This document shows, one piece after another, positions 1 through 7,760 of a DNA stretch of 8,403 nucleotides (position 1 is its first letter; every line of letters begins with the position of its first letter). The notes below the pieces were generated by a model, which made no database searches, was not told the origin of the DNA, and was given only the letters and a program-made list of their open reading frames with translations. Where the stretch lies: positions 1 through 8,403 of the forward strand of contig JAISGB010000073.1 of NCBI GenBank assembly GCA_031263335.1, given 5' to 3'. A program made the position numbers and the translations under genes. This stretch comes from Eubacteriales Family XIII. Incertae Sedis bacterium (GTDB taxonomy: Bacteria; Bacillota; Clostridia; Peptostreptococcales; Anaerovoracaceae).

Positions 1-2377
1 CGGGTACGCCAGCCAAGCGCGCGACATGGATCCCATAGCTCCTGCTCGCGCTGCCCTCCGTGATGCGATGGAGAAACACGATCTCCCCATCGCTCTCCCC
101 GATCTCCGTATTCAGGTTCGTAAGGCCGGACAGCTTGCCCTCCAAGACGGTCAGCTCGTGGTAATGAGTGGCGAACAGGGTGCGCACACGCCGTTCTTCC
201 GCGCAGAGATACTCCAAGACGGCCCACGCGATGGACAGCCCGTCATAGGTGCTGGTCCCCCGGCCGATCTCGTCCAAGATGATGAGGCTCCGCTTCGTTG
301 CGGTATTGAGGATATAGGCCAATTCGTTCATCTCGACGAAGAAGGTGCTCTGCCCCTTTGCCAGATTGTCCGAGGCCCCGATCCGCGTATACAGCCGATC
401 CGCAACGCCGATCCGCGCCCGATCTGCGGGAACGAAGGAACCGATCTGCGCCATGAGAACGATGAGGGCGGTCTGCCGCATATAGGTGGATTTCCCCGCC
501 ATGTTCGGACCCGTGATCAGCAACATGCTGCGATCGCCCCGATCGAGGTAGATGTCGTTGGGGACGAAGGCGGCCCCGTTCATGTTGCGCTCGATGACGG
601 GATGCCGACCCCGCACGATCTCGACGACGTCCCCATCGTCCACATGCGGTTTCACATACCCGTATTTCTCCCCGGCTTCCGCGAAAGCGGTCAGGACGTC
701 CAAGGCGGCCAAGGCTGCGGAGGTATGTTGGATGGCGGGAATATATGTCTGCAACTTCACGCGTATCTCCGTGAAGATATCATATTCCATCCGATTGATC
801 CCCGCTTCCGCGCCGAGGACGAGCGACTCGACCTCCTTCAATTCGGGCGTGATATAGCGTTCCGAATTGACCAAGGTCTGTTTGCGGATGTAATTTTCGG
901 GGATCAGGCCCCTGTTCGCGTTCGTGACGTCGATATAGTAACCGAACACCCGGTTGTAGCCCACCTTCAGGTTCTTGATGCCCGTGCGTTCCCGTTCCTT
1001 GCGTTCGAGGGAGGCGATCCACTGCTGTCCGTCGCGGATGGAATCCTTCAGCGCGTCCAAGGACTCCGAATAGCCGTCCCGGATCATCCCCCCTTCCCGG
1101 ACGGAAAACGGCGGGTCTTCCGTGATCGCGGATTCGATGAGGGTCCGAATATCGGGCAGATCGTCGATGCGCGCGTCAAGTTCCGCAAGCAGACAGCCCT
1201 CCGTCATCTCGGACAGCTCGCCCTTGATCTCCGTAAGGGCCAGCGTGCTGTTTTTCAGGGCAATGAGGTCGCGTCCGTTGGCGTTGCCGCAGGACACGCG
1301 CCCCGCCAATCGCTCCAGATCGTAGACGGACCTGAAATGTTCGCGCAGGTTGTTCCTCATCAAGATCCCATCCGTCAAGGTCTCCACGGCGTCCAAACGG
1401 CGGTTGACGGCGTCGACGCTGATGAGGGGTTCGCGCAGCCATTTCTTCAGGAGTCTGCCGCCCATCGCCGTGTGCGTCTTGTCGAGGACGCCGAGCAGGG
1501 AACCGCTGACCTGCCGATCGAACAGGGTCTCGGTCAGTTCCAGATTGCGTATGCTCGCCTTGTCCAATACCATGTGATCGGTGAAGTTGTAGATATCGAC
1601 GCGGTTGATGTGGAGCAATTGTTGTTTTTGGGTCTCCTCCAGATAGGAAAAGAGTCCGTACAGCGCCTTGCGGACCTTGTTCCCCGTCTCCGCGAGGCCG
1701 AGATGCTCGCCGGACGAACCCCCGAAGAAGGTTTCGAGCGCCCGTTCGCCCCGCTTTACATCGTAATACGATTCCGTCAAGACGGAGGTGTAGATGTCGG
1801 TCTCATCCCGTATCACATCCTCAAGCGAGGAAAGCGCGTCCTCGCCGAACAGGATCACCTCGCGCGCGCCGACGCGGGTCAACTCGTTGATCAGGACATT
1901 CACACTGTCCTTGCCCTCGATGGCGGCGGCCGACAGCTCGCCCGTCGATATGTCGCAGTAGGCCAAACCCACGCCGCCCTCCCCTTCGTAGACCGACGCC
2001 AGATAGTTGTTCTCCTGCGCGTTGAGCATGGAGTCCCCCGTCAGCGTGCCGGGCGTCAGGACGCGGATCACCTCGCGGGCGACCAAGGCCTTCGCGAATA
2101 CGGGTTCCTCCGTCTGTTCGCAGATGGCGACCTTGTAACCCTTCTCGACGAGTTTCGTGATGTAGGAATCAACCGAATGGAAGGGGACGCCGCACATGGG
2201 CGCCTTCTCGTTGTCCACGCCGCAATTCTTCTTCGTGAGGGTGATGTCCAAGGCGGCGGAGGCTTCGAGCGCGTCGTCGAAGAACATCTCATAGAAATCC
2301 CCCAAACGGAAGAACAGGATGCAGTCCTGATACTGCTCCTTGATCTCCAGATACTGTTGCATCATAGGTGTGTACAT
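1..2377 (-). CDS. mutS: DNA mismatch repair ATPase MutS (3' end cut off by window edge)
   Basis: MutS recognises base mismatches and small loops after replication and recruits MutL. The 792 residues present start MYTPMMQQYLEIK, the usual MutS N-terminus. The mismatch-reading Phe-X-Glu motif is intact in GDFYEMF (F28, E30). A clamp/core region contains GYNRVFGYYIDVT. The ATPase domain has Walker A GPNMAGKST (residues 623-631), Walker B LIILDEIGRGTST (D702, E703) and a downstream FATHYHE switch histidine. The visible protein ends at SYGIHVARLAGVP, a conserved block late in the ATPase domain, so only the C-terminal tail is missing (family length is about 850-900). The ATG start lies 13 nt after the tlyA stop; its GAGG ribosome site overlaps that stop region, suggesting coupled translation. 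Residues 5-6 are also Met, but the first ATG fits the family better. No frameshift or missing motif was seen. Confidence 0.97.
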   Translation of the reverse strand, partial: MYTPMMQQYLEIKEQYQDCILFFRLGDFYEMFFDDALEASAALDITLTKKNCGVDNEKAPMCGVPFHSVDSYITKLVEKGYKVAICEQTEEPVFAKALVAREVIRVLTPGTLTGDSMLNAQENNYLASVYEGEGGVGLAYCDISTGELSAAAIEGKDSVNVLINELTRVGAREVILFGEDALSSLEDVIRDETDIYTSVLTESYYDVKRGERALETFFGGSSGEHLGLAETGNKVRKALYGLFSYLEETQKQQLLHINRVDIYNFTDHMVLDKASIRNLELTETLFDRQVSGSLLGVLDKTHTAMGGRLLKKWLREPLISVDAVNRRLDAVETLTDGILMRNNLREHFRSVYDLERLAGRVSCGNANGRDLIALKNSTLALTEIKGELSEMTEGCLLAELDARIDDLPDIRTLIESAITEDPPFSVREGGMIRDGYSESLDALKDSIRDGQQWIASLERKERERTGIKNLKVGYNRVFGYYIDVTNANRGLIPENYIRKQTLVNSERYITPELKEVESLVLGAEAGINRMEYDIFTEIRVKLQTYIPAIQHTSAALAALDVLTAFAEAGEKYGYVKPHVDDGDVVEIVRGRHPVIERNMNGAAFVPNDIYLDRGDRSMLLITGPNMAGKSTYMRQTALIVLMAQIGSFVPADRARIGVADRLYTRIGASDNLAKGQSTFFVEMNELAYILNTATKRSLIILDEIGRGTSTYDGLSIAWAVLEYLCAEERRVRTLFATHYHELTVLEGKLSGLTNLNTEIGESDGEIVFLHRITEGSASRSYGIHVARLAGVP

Positions 2378-2390
2378 CGATTCCGGTTCC

Positions 2391-3218
2391 TCACTTAACT
2401 TCAAACATACATCTGTCCGCGCGCTTGAGATACGCGAGGAACTCCACATTCCCTTTCGCCCCCGTGATCGGCGATTCGACGACGCCTTCGGTCACAAGGC
2501 CGTTGTCCGCCGCGTAGCCCTTCACCTTATCCACCGTCTCGGCGCGCACCGCGACGTCGCGCACGACGCCCTTCTTGCCCACCTGCCCCCGCTCGGCTTC
2601 GAACTGCGGCTTGATCAGGGCTACGACGCCTCCGTCCGGAGCCAAGAGGGAGACCGCAACCGGCAGGACGAGCCGCAGGGAGATGAACGAGACGTCGATG
2701 GCGATGAAGTCGAGCGGCCCGGCGATCAACGCCCGGTCCATATACCGGATGTTCGTGCGCTCGATATTTGTCACGCGGGGATCGGTTCGCAACTTCCAAT
2801 CCAACTGCCCGTATCCCACATCGATGGCGTAGACCCGCGCGGCGCCCGATCGGAGCATGAGATCGGTGAAACCGCCCGTCGAAGCGCCGATATCCGCCGC
2901 CGTCCTGCCGTTCAGATCGATGCGCCATTCCCGCAAGGCTTTTTCCAACTTCAACCCGCCTCGGCTCACGTATTTCAGCGCGTCCTCCGTCACCTCGATG
3001 CGCGCGTCGCTTCCGTGGCGAACGCCGGCCTTCCATTCCCGCACGCCGTTCACGCGGACAACCCCAGCCATGACGGAAGCCTGCGCCCGCTCGCGCGACG
3101 AAAAGAACCCCTGTTCGACGAGCAGGACATCGAGCCGCTTCTTTTCGATCGTCGGCTTCGCAGCCCGCCCGCCCGAACCGGAATCCGGGCGCCGCGCCCT
3201 CCTGTCGTCCACGCTCAC
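2391..3218 (-). CDS. tlyA: TlyA-family rRNA 2'-O-methyltransferase (S4 + FtsJ-like domains)
   Basis: The protein has 275 residues. An S4 RNA-binding domain (about residues 28-75, starting KKRLDVLLVEQGFFSSRERA) is followed by a Rossmann-type methyltransferase domain with the SAM-binding motif DIGASTGGFTD (109-119), DVSFISL (175-181), KPQFE (203-207) and SPITGAKGNVEF (249-260). The likely catalytic tetrad is K90, D175, K203, E259; its spacing matches K69/D154/K182/E238 as I recall it for mycobacterial TlyA. Studied TlyA proteins use SAM to methylate ribose hydroxyls of 16S and/or 23S rRNA; older annotations call the family hemolysin. The start is GTG, overlapping the dxs stop as GTGA. No good Shine-Dalgarno site precedes it, so it probably depends on translation of dxs. 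About 25 basic, Gly/Ser-rich residues before the S4 domain form an unusual extension. Family assignment is sure; the exact rRNA target is inferred. Confidence 0.95.
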   Translation of the reverse strand: MSVDDRRARRPDSGSGGRAAKPTIEKKRLDVLLVEQGFFSSRERAQASVMAGVVRVNGVREWKAGVRHGSDARIEVTEDALKYVSRGGLKLEKALREWRIDLNGRTAADIGASTGGFTDLMLRSGAARVYAIDVGYGQLDWKLRTDPRVTNIERTNIRYMDRALIAGPLDFIAIDVSFISLRLVLPVAVSLLAPDGGVVALIKPQFEAERGQVGKKGVVRDVAVRAETVDKVKGYAADNGLVTEGVVESPITGAKGNVEFLAYLKRADRCMFEVK

Positions 3219-5206
3219 ACGCCGCGCTCGGCGCGCGCGGACGCGTCGGTGATCCCGCAGAGTTCTCCCGCCCGTTCCGCCACAGAAGCCGCGTCAAGCC
3301 CACAGTACCGCATCAATTCCTCCACGGAACCGTGCGTGATGAAATCATCTGGCCAACCGAGGGCGAGCGCGCGGTTTCCGTACCCGTTGCGCGCGAAGAA
3401 GGCCAAAACGCCTTCACCGAATCCGCCTTTGAGCGCGTTATCCTCCAAGGTAAGCAGGGGAATCCCCCTGCGTCCTGCATCGCGCAAGGCCTCCTCGTCA
3501 AAAGGCTTCACAAAGCGCGGGTTCACGACCTTCGCCGATATGCCGCGTTCCCGCAGGATGTCGGCGGCGGCAAGGCCGACGGGGGCAAAGTTCCCCACCG
3601 CCCATATCTCCATATCGCTCCCTTCGCGCAACGTCACGCTCTTTCCCTTCACGATGGGTTGCGCGGACGCGGCGGGCGCGCCGTTCACGAGGTATAGATT
3701 CGCGTTATCCGCATACAGGTTTTCGCGCATCCCGTCCGTAAGACGCCCGTCGCCGCGCGGAATCGCCTTCGGCGCCCCCTTGGGGTAACGGATGGCGCAG
3801 GGACCTGCGTCCCCGCACAGGGCATAGGCCGTCATGGCGGCAAGTTCCCGCCCATCGACGGGCGCCATGACCGTCATATTGGGGATATGCCGCAGATAGG
3901 ACAAGTCAAACACACCATGATGCGTCTCGCCGTCGGGTCCCACATTGCCGGCTCGGTCGATCATGAACACGACGGGCAATCCCTGCATGGCGACATCCAT
4001 GGCGATCTGATCGTAGGCTCTCTGAAGGAAGCTGGAATAACAGCAGACGAAAGGCCGCATCCCGCCTATCGCCAAGCCGGCCGCAAAGGTGACCGCGTGC
4101 GCCTCGGCGATCCCCACATCGAAAAAGCGATCCGGGAAGCGTTCGGCAAAGGATCCCAATCCCGTTCCGTCGGTCATGGACGCCGTGATGGCGATCACGC
4201 GCGCGTCCCGTTCCGCCAATTCGATCAGCGTCTTGCCGCACAGCGCGGACCAAGTATCCCCTTTGAGCTTGGCGCGCGGTATGCCCGTCTCCGCGTCGAA
4301 CGGCCCGATGCTGTGGAATTTGTCCGGCGAAAGCTCGGCGTTCCGATACCCCTTGCCCTTCTTCGTGACCGCATGGATGAGGACGGGTCCACCGACAGAC
4401 TTCGCGGACTCCAACAGCTCGATGGTCTCGCGCAGATCATTCCCGTCCACGGGTCCGAAATAGCTGAATCCCAATTCTTCAAATATAGATTCGGCCGTGA
4501 CGGCGTAGCGCATGAGGACGCGCAGATGATCCAGACCCCGATAGAGTCCTTCGCCCACAATGGGGATGCCTGTAACACCCTTTTTGAGGGATTTTTTCAT
4601 ATTCAGGTAGGTGCGGGACGATCGCAACTTGCTCAGATGATGGGACAGGCTGCCCGTGTTCTTCGCGATGGACATCTCATTGTCGTTCAGGATGACGATG
4701 ATGTCGGTTTTTTTGTGTCCCGCGTTGTTCAGCCCCTCGAACGCCAAACCGCCCGTCATCGCCCCGTCCCCGATGACGGCCAACACCTTATGATCGGCGC
4801 CCTTCCTGTCGCGGGCGGCGGCCAAGCCCATGGCTGCGGAGATGGAGGTGCTGCTGTGTCCGCTGTTGTAGACGTCCGCGACGCTCTCGTTGGACTTGGG
4901 GAATCCGCTGATCCCGCCGTAGCGGCGCAGACGGTCAAAGGCGGACGCCCTCCCCGTGAGAATCTTATGGACGTAGGACTGGTGTCCCACATCCCATACC
5001 ACCTGATCGCGGGGGATGTCAAACACCTTATGGATGGCGATGGTCAACTCCACCACACCGAGGTTCGGCGCCGGATGCCCGCCCGTCTCGGAGATCTTCT
5101 CGATGAGAAAGTCCCTGATCTCATAGGAAAGGATCTCCAATTCATTCTCCGTCATCCCCTTCAGATCCTCCGGGAAGTTATAGTCGATGAGGCGTTTTTT
5201 CAGCAT
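3215..5206 (-). CDS. dxs: 1-deoxy-D-xylulose-5-phosphate synthase
   Basis: Dxs condenses pyruvate and glyceraldehyde 3-phosphate, using thiamine diphosphate and Mg2+, to give 1-deoxyxylulose 5-phosphate, the entry step of the cytosolic MEP isoprenoid pathway. The protein has 663 residues. The N-terminal thiamine-diphosphate domain has H44 (GGH), DVGHQ (H75), SGHSSTSIS (H117) and the cofactor/metal motif GDGAMTGG (146-153) to NDN (174-176). The transketolase-like centre has DVGIAEAH with catalytic Glu368, then DRAGNVGPDGETHHG (R418). The C-terminal domain has LEDNALKGGFGE. The protein is 20-40 residues longer than usual, mainly from an apparent insertion at about residues 485-518 after AIRYPKGAP. 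The usual HLASNLG stretch reads HPAPNLG. The ATG start is 3 nt after the ispA stop, with an AAAGGA ribosome site inside the ispA tail. All catalytic motifs are present, so it should be active. Confidence 0.97.
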   Translation of the reverse strand: MLKKRLIDYNFPEDLKGMTENELEILSYEIRDFLIEKISETGGHPAPNLGVVELTIAIHKVFDIPRDQVVWDVGHQSYVHKILTGRASAFDRLRRYGGISGFPKSNESVADVYNSGHSSTSISAAMGLAAARDRKGADHKVLAVIGDGAMTGGLAFEGLNNAGHKKTDIIVILNDNEMSIAKNTGSLSHHLSKLRSSRTYLNMKKSLKKGVTGIPIVGEGLYRGLDHLRVLMRYAVTAESIFEELGFSYFGPVDGNDLRETIELLESAKSVGGPVLIHAVTKKGKGYRNAELSPDKFHSIGPFDAETGIPRAKLKGDTWSALCGKTLIELAERDARVIAITASMTDGTGLGSFAERFPDRFFDVGIAEAHAVTFAAGLAIGGMRPFVCCYSSFLQRAYDQIAMDVAMQGLPVVFMIDRAGNVGPDGETHHGVFDLSYLRHIPNMTVMAPVDGRELAAMTAYALCGDAGPCAIRYPKGAPKAIPRGDGRLTDGMRENLYADNANLYLVNGAPAASAQPIVKGKSVTLREGSDMEIWAVGNFAPVGLAAADILRERGISAKVVNPRFVKPFDEEALRDAGRRGIPLLTLEDNALKGGFGEGVLAFFARNGYGNRALALGWPDDFITHGSVEELMRYCGLDAASVAERAGELCGITDASARAERGV

Positions 5207-5209
5207 GAA

Positions 5210-6109
5210 TCAACCGGTCCTTTCGGCCAAAGCCTTCGCTATCTCCACAAAAAATTCCGCGTTGTCACGATATCGCGCCATGGCGCCGACCGCAGCGCCC
5301 GTAAGTTCGGACAGCCGCTCCTTGGAACGCCCCAAGCCGCACAGAGCCGGATAGGCAGCCTTGCGCATGGCGCTGTCCTGCCCCGTCCGCTTGCCCGTCT
5401 CCCGTTCGTCGCCCGTCACGTCCAATATATCGTCGGCAATCTGGAACGCCAAGCCGAGATTTTCGCCGTAGACGCGCAAGGCGCCCAAGAGTTCCTCGTC
5501 CGCGCCGCCGATATAGGCGCCGGCGATGATGGCGGATTCGATGAGGGCTGCGGTCTTGTTGATGTGGATGTAGTCCAACAGCTCGGGCGATACGCGCCCC
5601 GCCTCAGCCTCCATGTCCGCGATCTGACCCGCGATCATCCCGCGGCAACCACAGCCCTTTGACAGCTCAAAGACCGCGCGGATACGTTGTTTCAGTTCGT
5701 CCGTCCGATCGAAGTACAGGAACAGGTCCTTGTTCATCGCCTCAAACGCGGATGAGATCAAACCGTCCCCGGCCAAGATCGCGATCGCCTCGCCGTAGAC
5801 CTTATGGTTCGTGGGACGCCCCCTCCTGACATCGTCGTCATCCATGGCGGGCAGATCGTCGTGGATCAGCGAATAGGTGTGGATATATTCCACGGCGCAG
5901 GCATAGGGCAAGGCCGTGGCGGTCTCCCCTCCGGCCAATTCGCAGGCCGCCAACAGCAGGACGGGTCGGATACGCTTTCCTTCGGATTTCAAGCTGTAAC
6001 GCATGCCGTCGTAGAGGGTGAGGCTCAACGGGTCGATCTCCGGCAGAAAATCCAAGAGGTGTTCCTCGACCAAATACTTCAACCTGCGATATTCGGGATA
6101 TTCAATCAT
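5210..6109 (-). CDS. ispA: Short-chain (E)-polyprenyl diphosphate synthase, probably farnesyl diphosphate synthase
   Basis: This 299-residue all-helical prenyltransferase joins dimethylallyl diphosphate and isopentenyl diphosphate head-to-tail to make geranyl and then farnesyl diphosphate, precursors for undecaprenyl carrier lipid and quinones. Seen in the sequence: GKRIRP (44-49), the first Asp-rich motif DDLPAMD (84-90) with the two-residue insertion typical of bacterial FPP synthases, GQIADME (161-167), the second Asp-rich motif DDILD (226-230), and KAAYPAL (250-256) in place of the common KxTYP. The residues before the first Asp motif (YSLIH) fit a C15 product, but a geranylgeranyl synthase cannot be excluded from sequence alone. 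Its ATG overlaps the xseB stop by 8 nt in another frame, implying translational coupling. It lies in the same frame as dxs, which supplies its pathway. Confidence 0.95.
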   Translation of the reverse strand: MIEYPEYRRLKYLVEEHLLDFLPEIDPLSLTLYDGMRYSLKSEGKRIRPVLLLAACELAGGETATALPYACAVEYIHTYSLIHDDLPAMDDDDVRRGRPTNHKVYGEAIAILAGDGLISSAFEAMNKDLFLYFDRTDELKQRIRAVFELSKGCGCRGMIAGQIADMEAEAGRVSPELLDYIHINKTAALIESAIIAGAYIGGADEELLGALRVYGENLGLAFQIADDILDVTGDERETGKRTGQDSAMRKAAYPALCGLGRSKERLSELTGAAVGAMARYRDNAEFFVEIAKALAERTG

Positions 6110-6335
6110 CGGCCGCGATCCCTTCTCCCGTCCCGGCGTCCGGATCGAGCGTCTCTATCCGCTGTTTCGCCTCGTCGAGCATACGCGCACAGACGCCGTA
6201 ATATCGGATCCCTTCCTCGTACGCCCGCATCGCCTCTTCCAAGGTGACGCCCTCCCGCGAGAGAAGTTCCGAATATTCTTCCAATTTTTCCAACGCCTGT
6301 TCGAAACCGATCCGGTCCGTCCCCTTCGTTGCCAT
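6102..6335 (-). CDS. xseB: Exodeoxyribonuclease VII small subunit
   Basis: XseB is the small helical subunit of exonuclease VII, which degrades single-stranded DNA from both ends; several copies bind the coiled-coil part of XseA. The 77 residues carry the family signature: FEQALEKLEEYSELLSREGV, then LEEAMRAYEEGIRYY and a final amphipathic helix CARMLDEAKQRIETL. The usual length is 60-85. The ATG has a strong ribosome site, AGAGG, 6 nt upstream (6342-6346). Its last codons overlap the ispA start, and the tail after residue 64 (DPDAGTGEGIAADD) is acidic and probably disordered. The 64-nt gap from xseA shows no convincing terminator or promoter, so the two subunits are probably co-transcribed. 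Confidence 0.95.
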   Translation of the reverse strand: MATKGTDRIGFEQALEKLEEYSELLSREGVTLEEAMRAYEEGIRYYGVCARMLDEAKQRIETLDPDAGTGEGIAADD

Positions 6336-6399
6336 CCCTTTCCTCTTTTCCCGATCCCGTCGAGTGGTCTTGATTTCACCTTAAACGGTAACCAACGGG

Positions 6400-7611
6400 T
6401 CACATCCCGCGTTCGACGCGGTCGACGGTGACATCCGCACTGCCGTCCCCGAGGATCGCGCGCAGAGCCATTCCCTCACGCAACTGCCGCGCGGACGCGA
6501 TGATCCGCCCGTCCCCGTCCGTCAACGCCGCGTAACCGCGCCGCAATATCGCGCGGGGGTTCAACGCCTCGATCGCCCCGATCCGCAGTTCCGCCGTATG
6601 CCGCTTCTCCGCGACGCGCTCACGTACGCGCATCACCGCCTCCCTCGCCGCGTATCCCGCCTCGGATTCCGCGTGGGATATCTTGGCCAAGATCGCTCGC
6701 CGCATCCTGCCCGTGTCACAGGCGCCGACGCGCAGAGACAGGCGTTCCAACCTATCCGTCAGCCCGGAATTCAGCGTCGCCGCGCATTCCGTCAGATACG
6801 CCCGGATGTCGCCGATGTCGGGGACGGCCATCTGCGCCGCCGCCGTAGGGGTCTCCGCCCTTACATCGGCCACAAAATCCGCGATGGTCACATCCGTCTC
6901 ATGGCCCACGGCGGAGATCACGGGGATACGCGAAGCGAAGATGGCGCGCGCCACCGCTTCTTCGTTGAACGCCCACAGATCTTCGACGGAACCGCCGCCG
7001 CGCCCGACGATGATGACGTCCGTGTCCGGCCGCGCGCGGTTCACGTACGCGATCCGATCGGCGATCTGCGCCGCCGCCGTCGATCCCTGCACCAAGGTAG
7101 GACAGATGAGGATGTCCGTGTAATCGTTCTTTGCCGTGATGATCGTCACCATATCCTCAATCGCGGCGCCCGTGGCCGAGGTCACGATGGCGATCCGCGC
7201 GGGGAAACTCGGCAGGGGTTTCTTATGCCGCTTGTCAAACAGCCCCTCACCCGCCAATTTTTCCTTGAGCGCCGCGAAGGCTATGGCCGGGCTGCCCGCG
7301 CCGCGCATCTCGATCCCCCGCACGTTCAGAGAATACGTGCCTCCGTTCTCATAGACGCTCACATAGCCGGAGACGACGGACTCAATGCCGTCCGCCAACT
7401 CAAAGCCGAGACCCGCGAACACGTCGGACGGCAGAAAGCAATTGACCCGCGCCCGATCGTCCTTCAGACTGAAATAGACGTGGCCGTTGCCGTGATGCCG
7501 GAGATTGGAAATCTCCCCCACCACAGAGACCCGGCCCAAAATGGGATCGGACTGCAGGACGCGCTTGATATATCCGTTCAATTGGCTGACCCTTATCGGA
7601 TTTGCCGCCAC
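6400..7611 (-). CDS. xseA: Exodeoxyribonuclease VII large subunit
   Basis: XseA is the catalytic subunit of exonuclease VII, a metal-independent single-strand DNA exonuclease acting in mismatch repair and damage tolerance. With the chosen start it has 403 residues. An N-terminal OB fold (about 6-100) contains VSQLNGYIKRVL, GEISNLRHHGNGHVYFSLKD. The catalytic domain contains IAIVTSATGAAIEDM (140-154), GRGGGSVEDLWAFNEE (203-218), and ISAVGHETDVTIADFVADVRAETPTAAA (split here only by eye, 232-259). The C-terminus has LNPRAILRRGYAAL (350-363). The GTG at 7611 is chosen because GGAGG (7617-7621) lies 5 nt before it and the product begins MAANPIRVSQLN, matching the family. An in-frame TTG at 7656 would add 15 residues but has no ribosome site. 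It heads the six-gene unit and is followed closely by its partner xseB. Confidence 0.96.
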   Translation of the reverse strand: MAANPIRVSQLNGYIKRVLQSDPILGRVSVVGEISNLRHHGNGHVYFSLKDDRARVNCFLPSDVFAGLGFELADGIESVVSGYVSVYENGGTYSLNVRGIEMRGAGSPAIAFAALKEKLAGEGLFDKRHKKPLPSFPARIAIVTSATGAAIEDMVTIITAKNDYTDILICPTLVQGSTAAAQIADRIAYVNRARPDTDVIIVGRGGGSVEDLWAFNEEAVARAIFASRIPVISAVGHETDVTIADFVADVRAETPTAAAQMAVPDIGDIRAYLTECAATLNSGLTDRLERLSLRVGACDTGRMRRAILAKISHAESEAGYAAREAVMRVRERVAEKRHTAELRIGAIEALNPRAILRRGYAALTDGDGRIIASARQLREGMALRAILGDGSADVTVDRVERGM

Positions 7612-7665
7612 AAGTCCCTCCCTTCGGGCGTACGTCACACACAGAGAGCGTCGCAAATAAGAATT

Positions 7666-7674
7666 ATTATATCA
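7666..7674 (-). promoter_or_regulatory. Extended -10 promoter for the xseA operon
   Basis: On the minus strand these bases read TGATATAAT, a perfect extended -10 (TGnTATAAT). No good -35 hexamer lies 16-18 nt upstream (ACGCTA at the 17-nt position), as is common for extended -10 promoters. Transcription would begin near 7659, leaving a leader of about 50 nt before the GTG at 7611. The motif is built from the left flank and arm of palindromic repeat copy 1, so the repeat supplies the promoter. Inferred from sequence only. Confidence 0.55.
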
Positions 7675-7708
7675 TAAATGCGGAGCGTTAGCGTAGTCAT
7701 TTATGATA
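7667..7708. repeat. Palindromic intergenic repeat, copy 1
   Basis: The arms TATCATAAATG (7670-7680) and CATTTATGATA (7698-7708) are perfectly complementary over 11 bp and enclose the 17-nt loop CGGAGCGTTAGCGTAGT. Including the flanking TTA on the left, the unit is repeated as copy 2 about 115 nt away. The arms are AT-rich while the loop is GC-rich with two AGCG steps. The right flank ACAGCC resembles the left arm of the hairpin at 7761. This could be a non-autonomous palindromic element of the REP/MITE type or a protein-binding palindrome; no transposase is present. Confidence 0.75.
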
Positions 7709-7715
7709 CAGCCAT

Positions 7716-7749
7716 GCGCGTTTTCGACCGCAGGGCGAAAAAATCGCGC
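7716..7749. repeat. Imperfect inverted repeat in the divergent intergenic region
   Basis: GCGCGTTTTCG (7716-7726) can pair with CGAAAA (7736-7741) and CGCGC (7745-7749), giving 11 bp with a 3-nt bulge (AAT, 7742-7744) and a 9-nt loop. It fills much of the spacer between repeat copy 1 and the 7761 hairpin. It could be a degraded repeat unit or chance pairing in GC-rich sequence. Confidence 0.3.
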
Positions 7750-7760
7750 GGCATCCGATG

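Noticed and set aside
26..2398. A 790-codon open frame on the plus strand opposite mutS
   Set aside because: It is codon-aligned with mutS on the other strand; its openness only means mutS avoids TTA, CTA and TCA codons, which is expected in a GC-rich genome. The translation has no recognisable domain, while the opposite strand encodes a complete set of MutS motifs.
2340..3788. A 482-codon plus-strand open frame opposite tlyA and part of dxs
   Set aside because: It is codon-aligned antisense to tlyA and then continues across dxs, with no ribosome site or domain pattern of its own.
3887..5662. A 591-codon plus-strand open frame opposite dxs and ispA
   Set aside because: It is the same codon-aligned antisense effect; dxs and ispA share one frame with a 3-nt gap, so the shadow frame runs through both.
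6336..6399. Promoter or terminator between xseA and xseB
   Set aside because: The 64-nt gap shows only a weak ACC/GGT pairing and no T-run or paired -35/-10 boxes, so read-through is the simplest view.
7612..7656. Longer xseA form starting at TTG 7656
   Set aside because: It has no Shine-Dalgarno site and adds 15 residues not seen in the family, and the predicted transcription start is almost at this codon. GTG 7611 has GGAGG at ideal spacing.
6598..7677. A 359-codon plus-strand open frame opposite xseA
   Set aside because: It is codon-aligned antisense to a clear exonuclease VII large subunit gene; the product is Arg/His/Asp-rich without family features.
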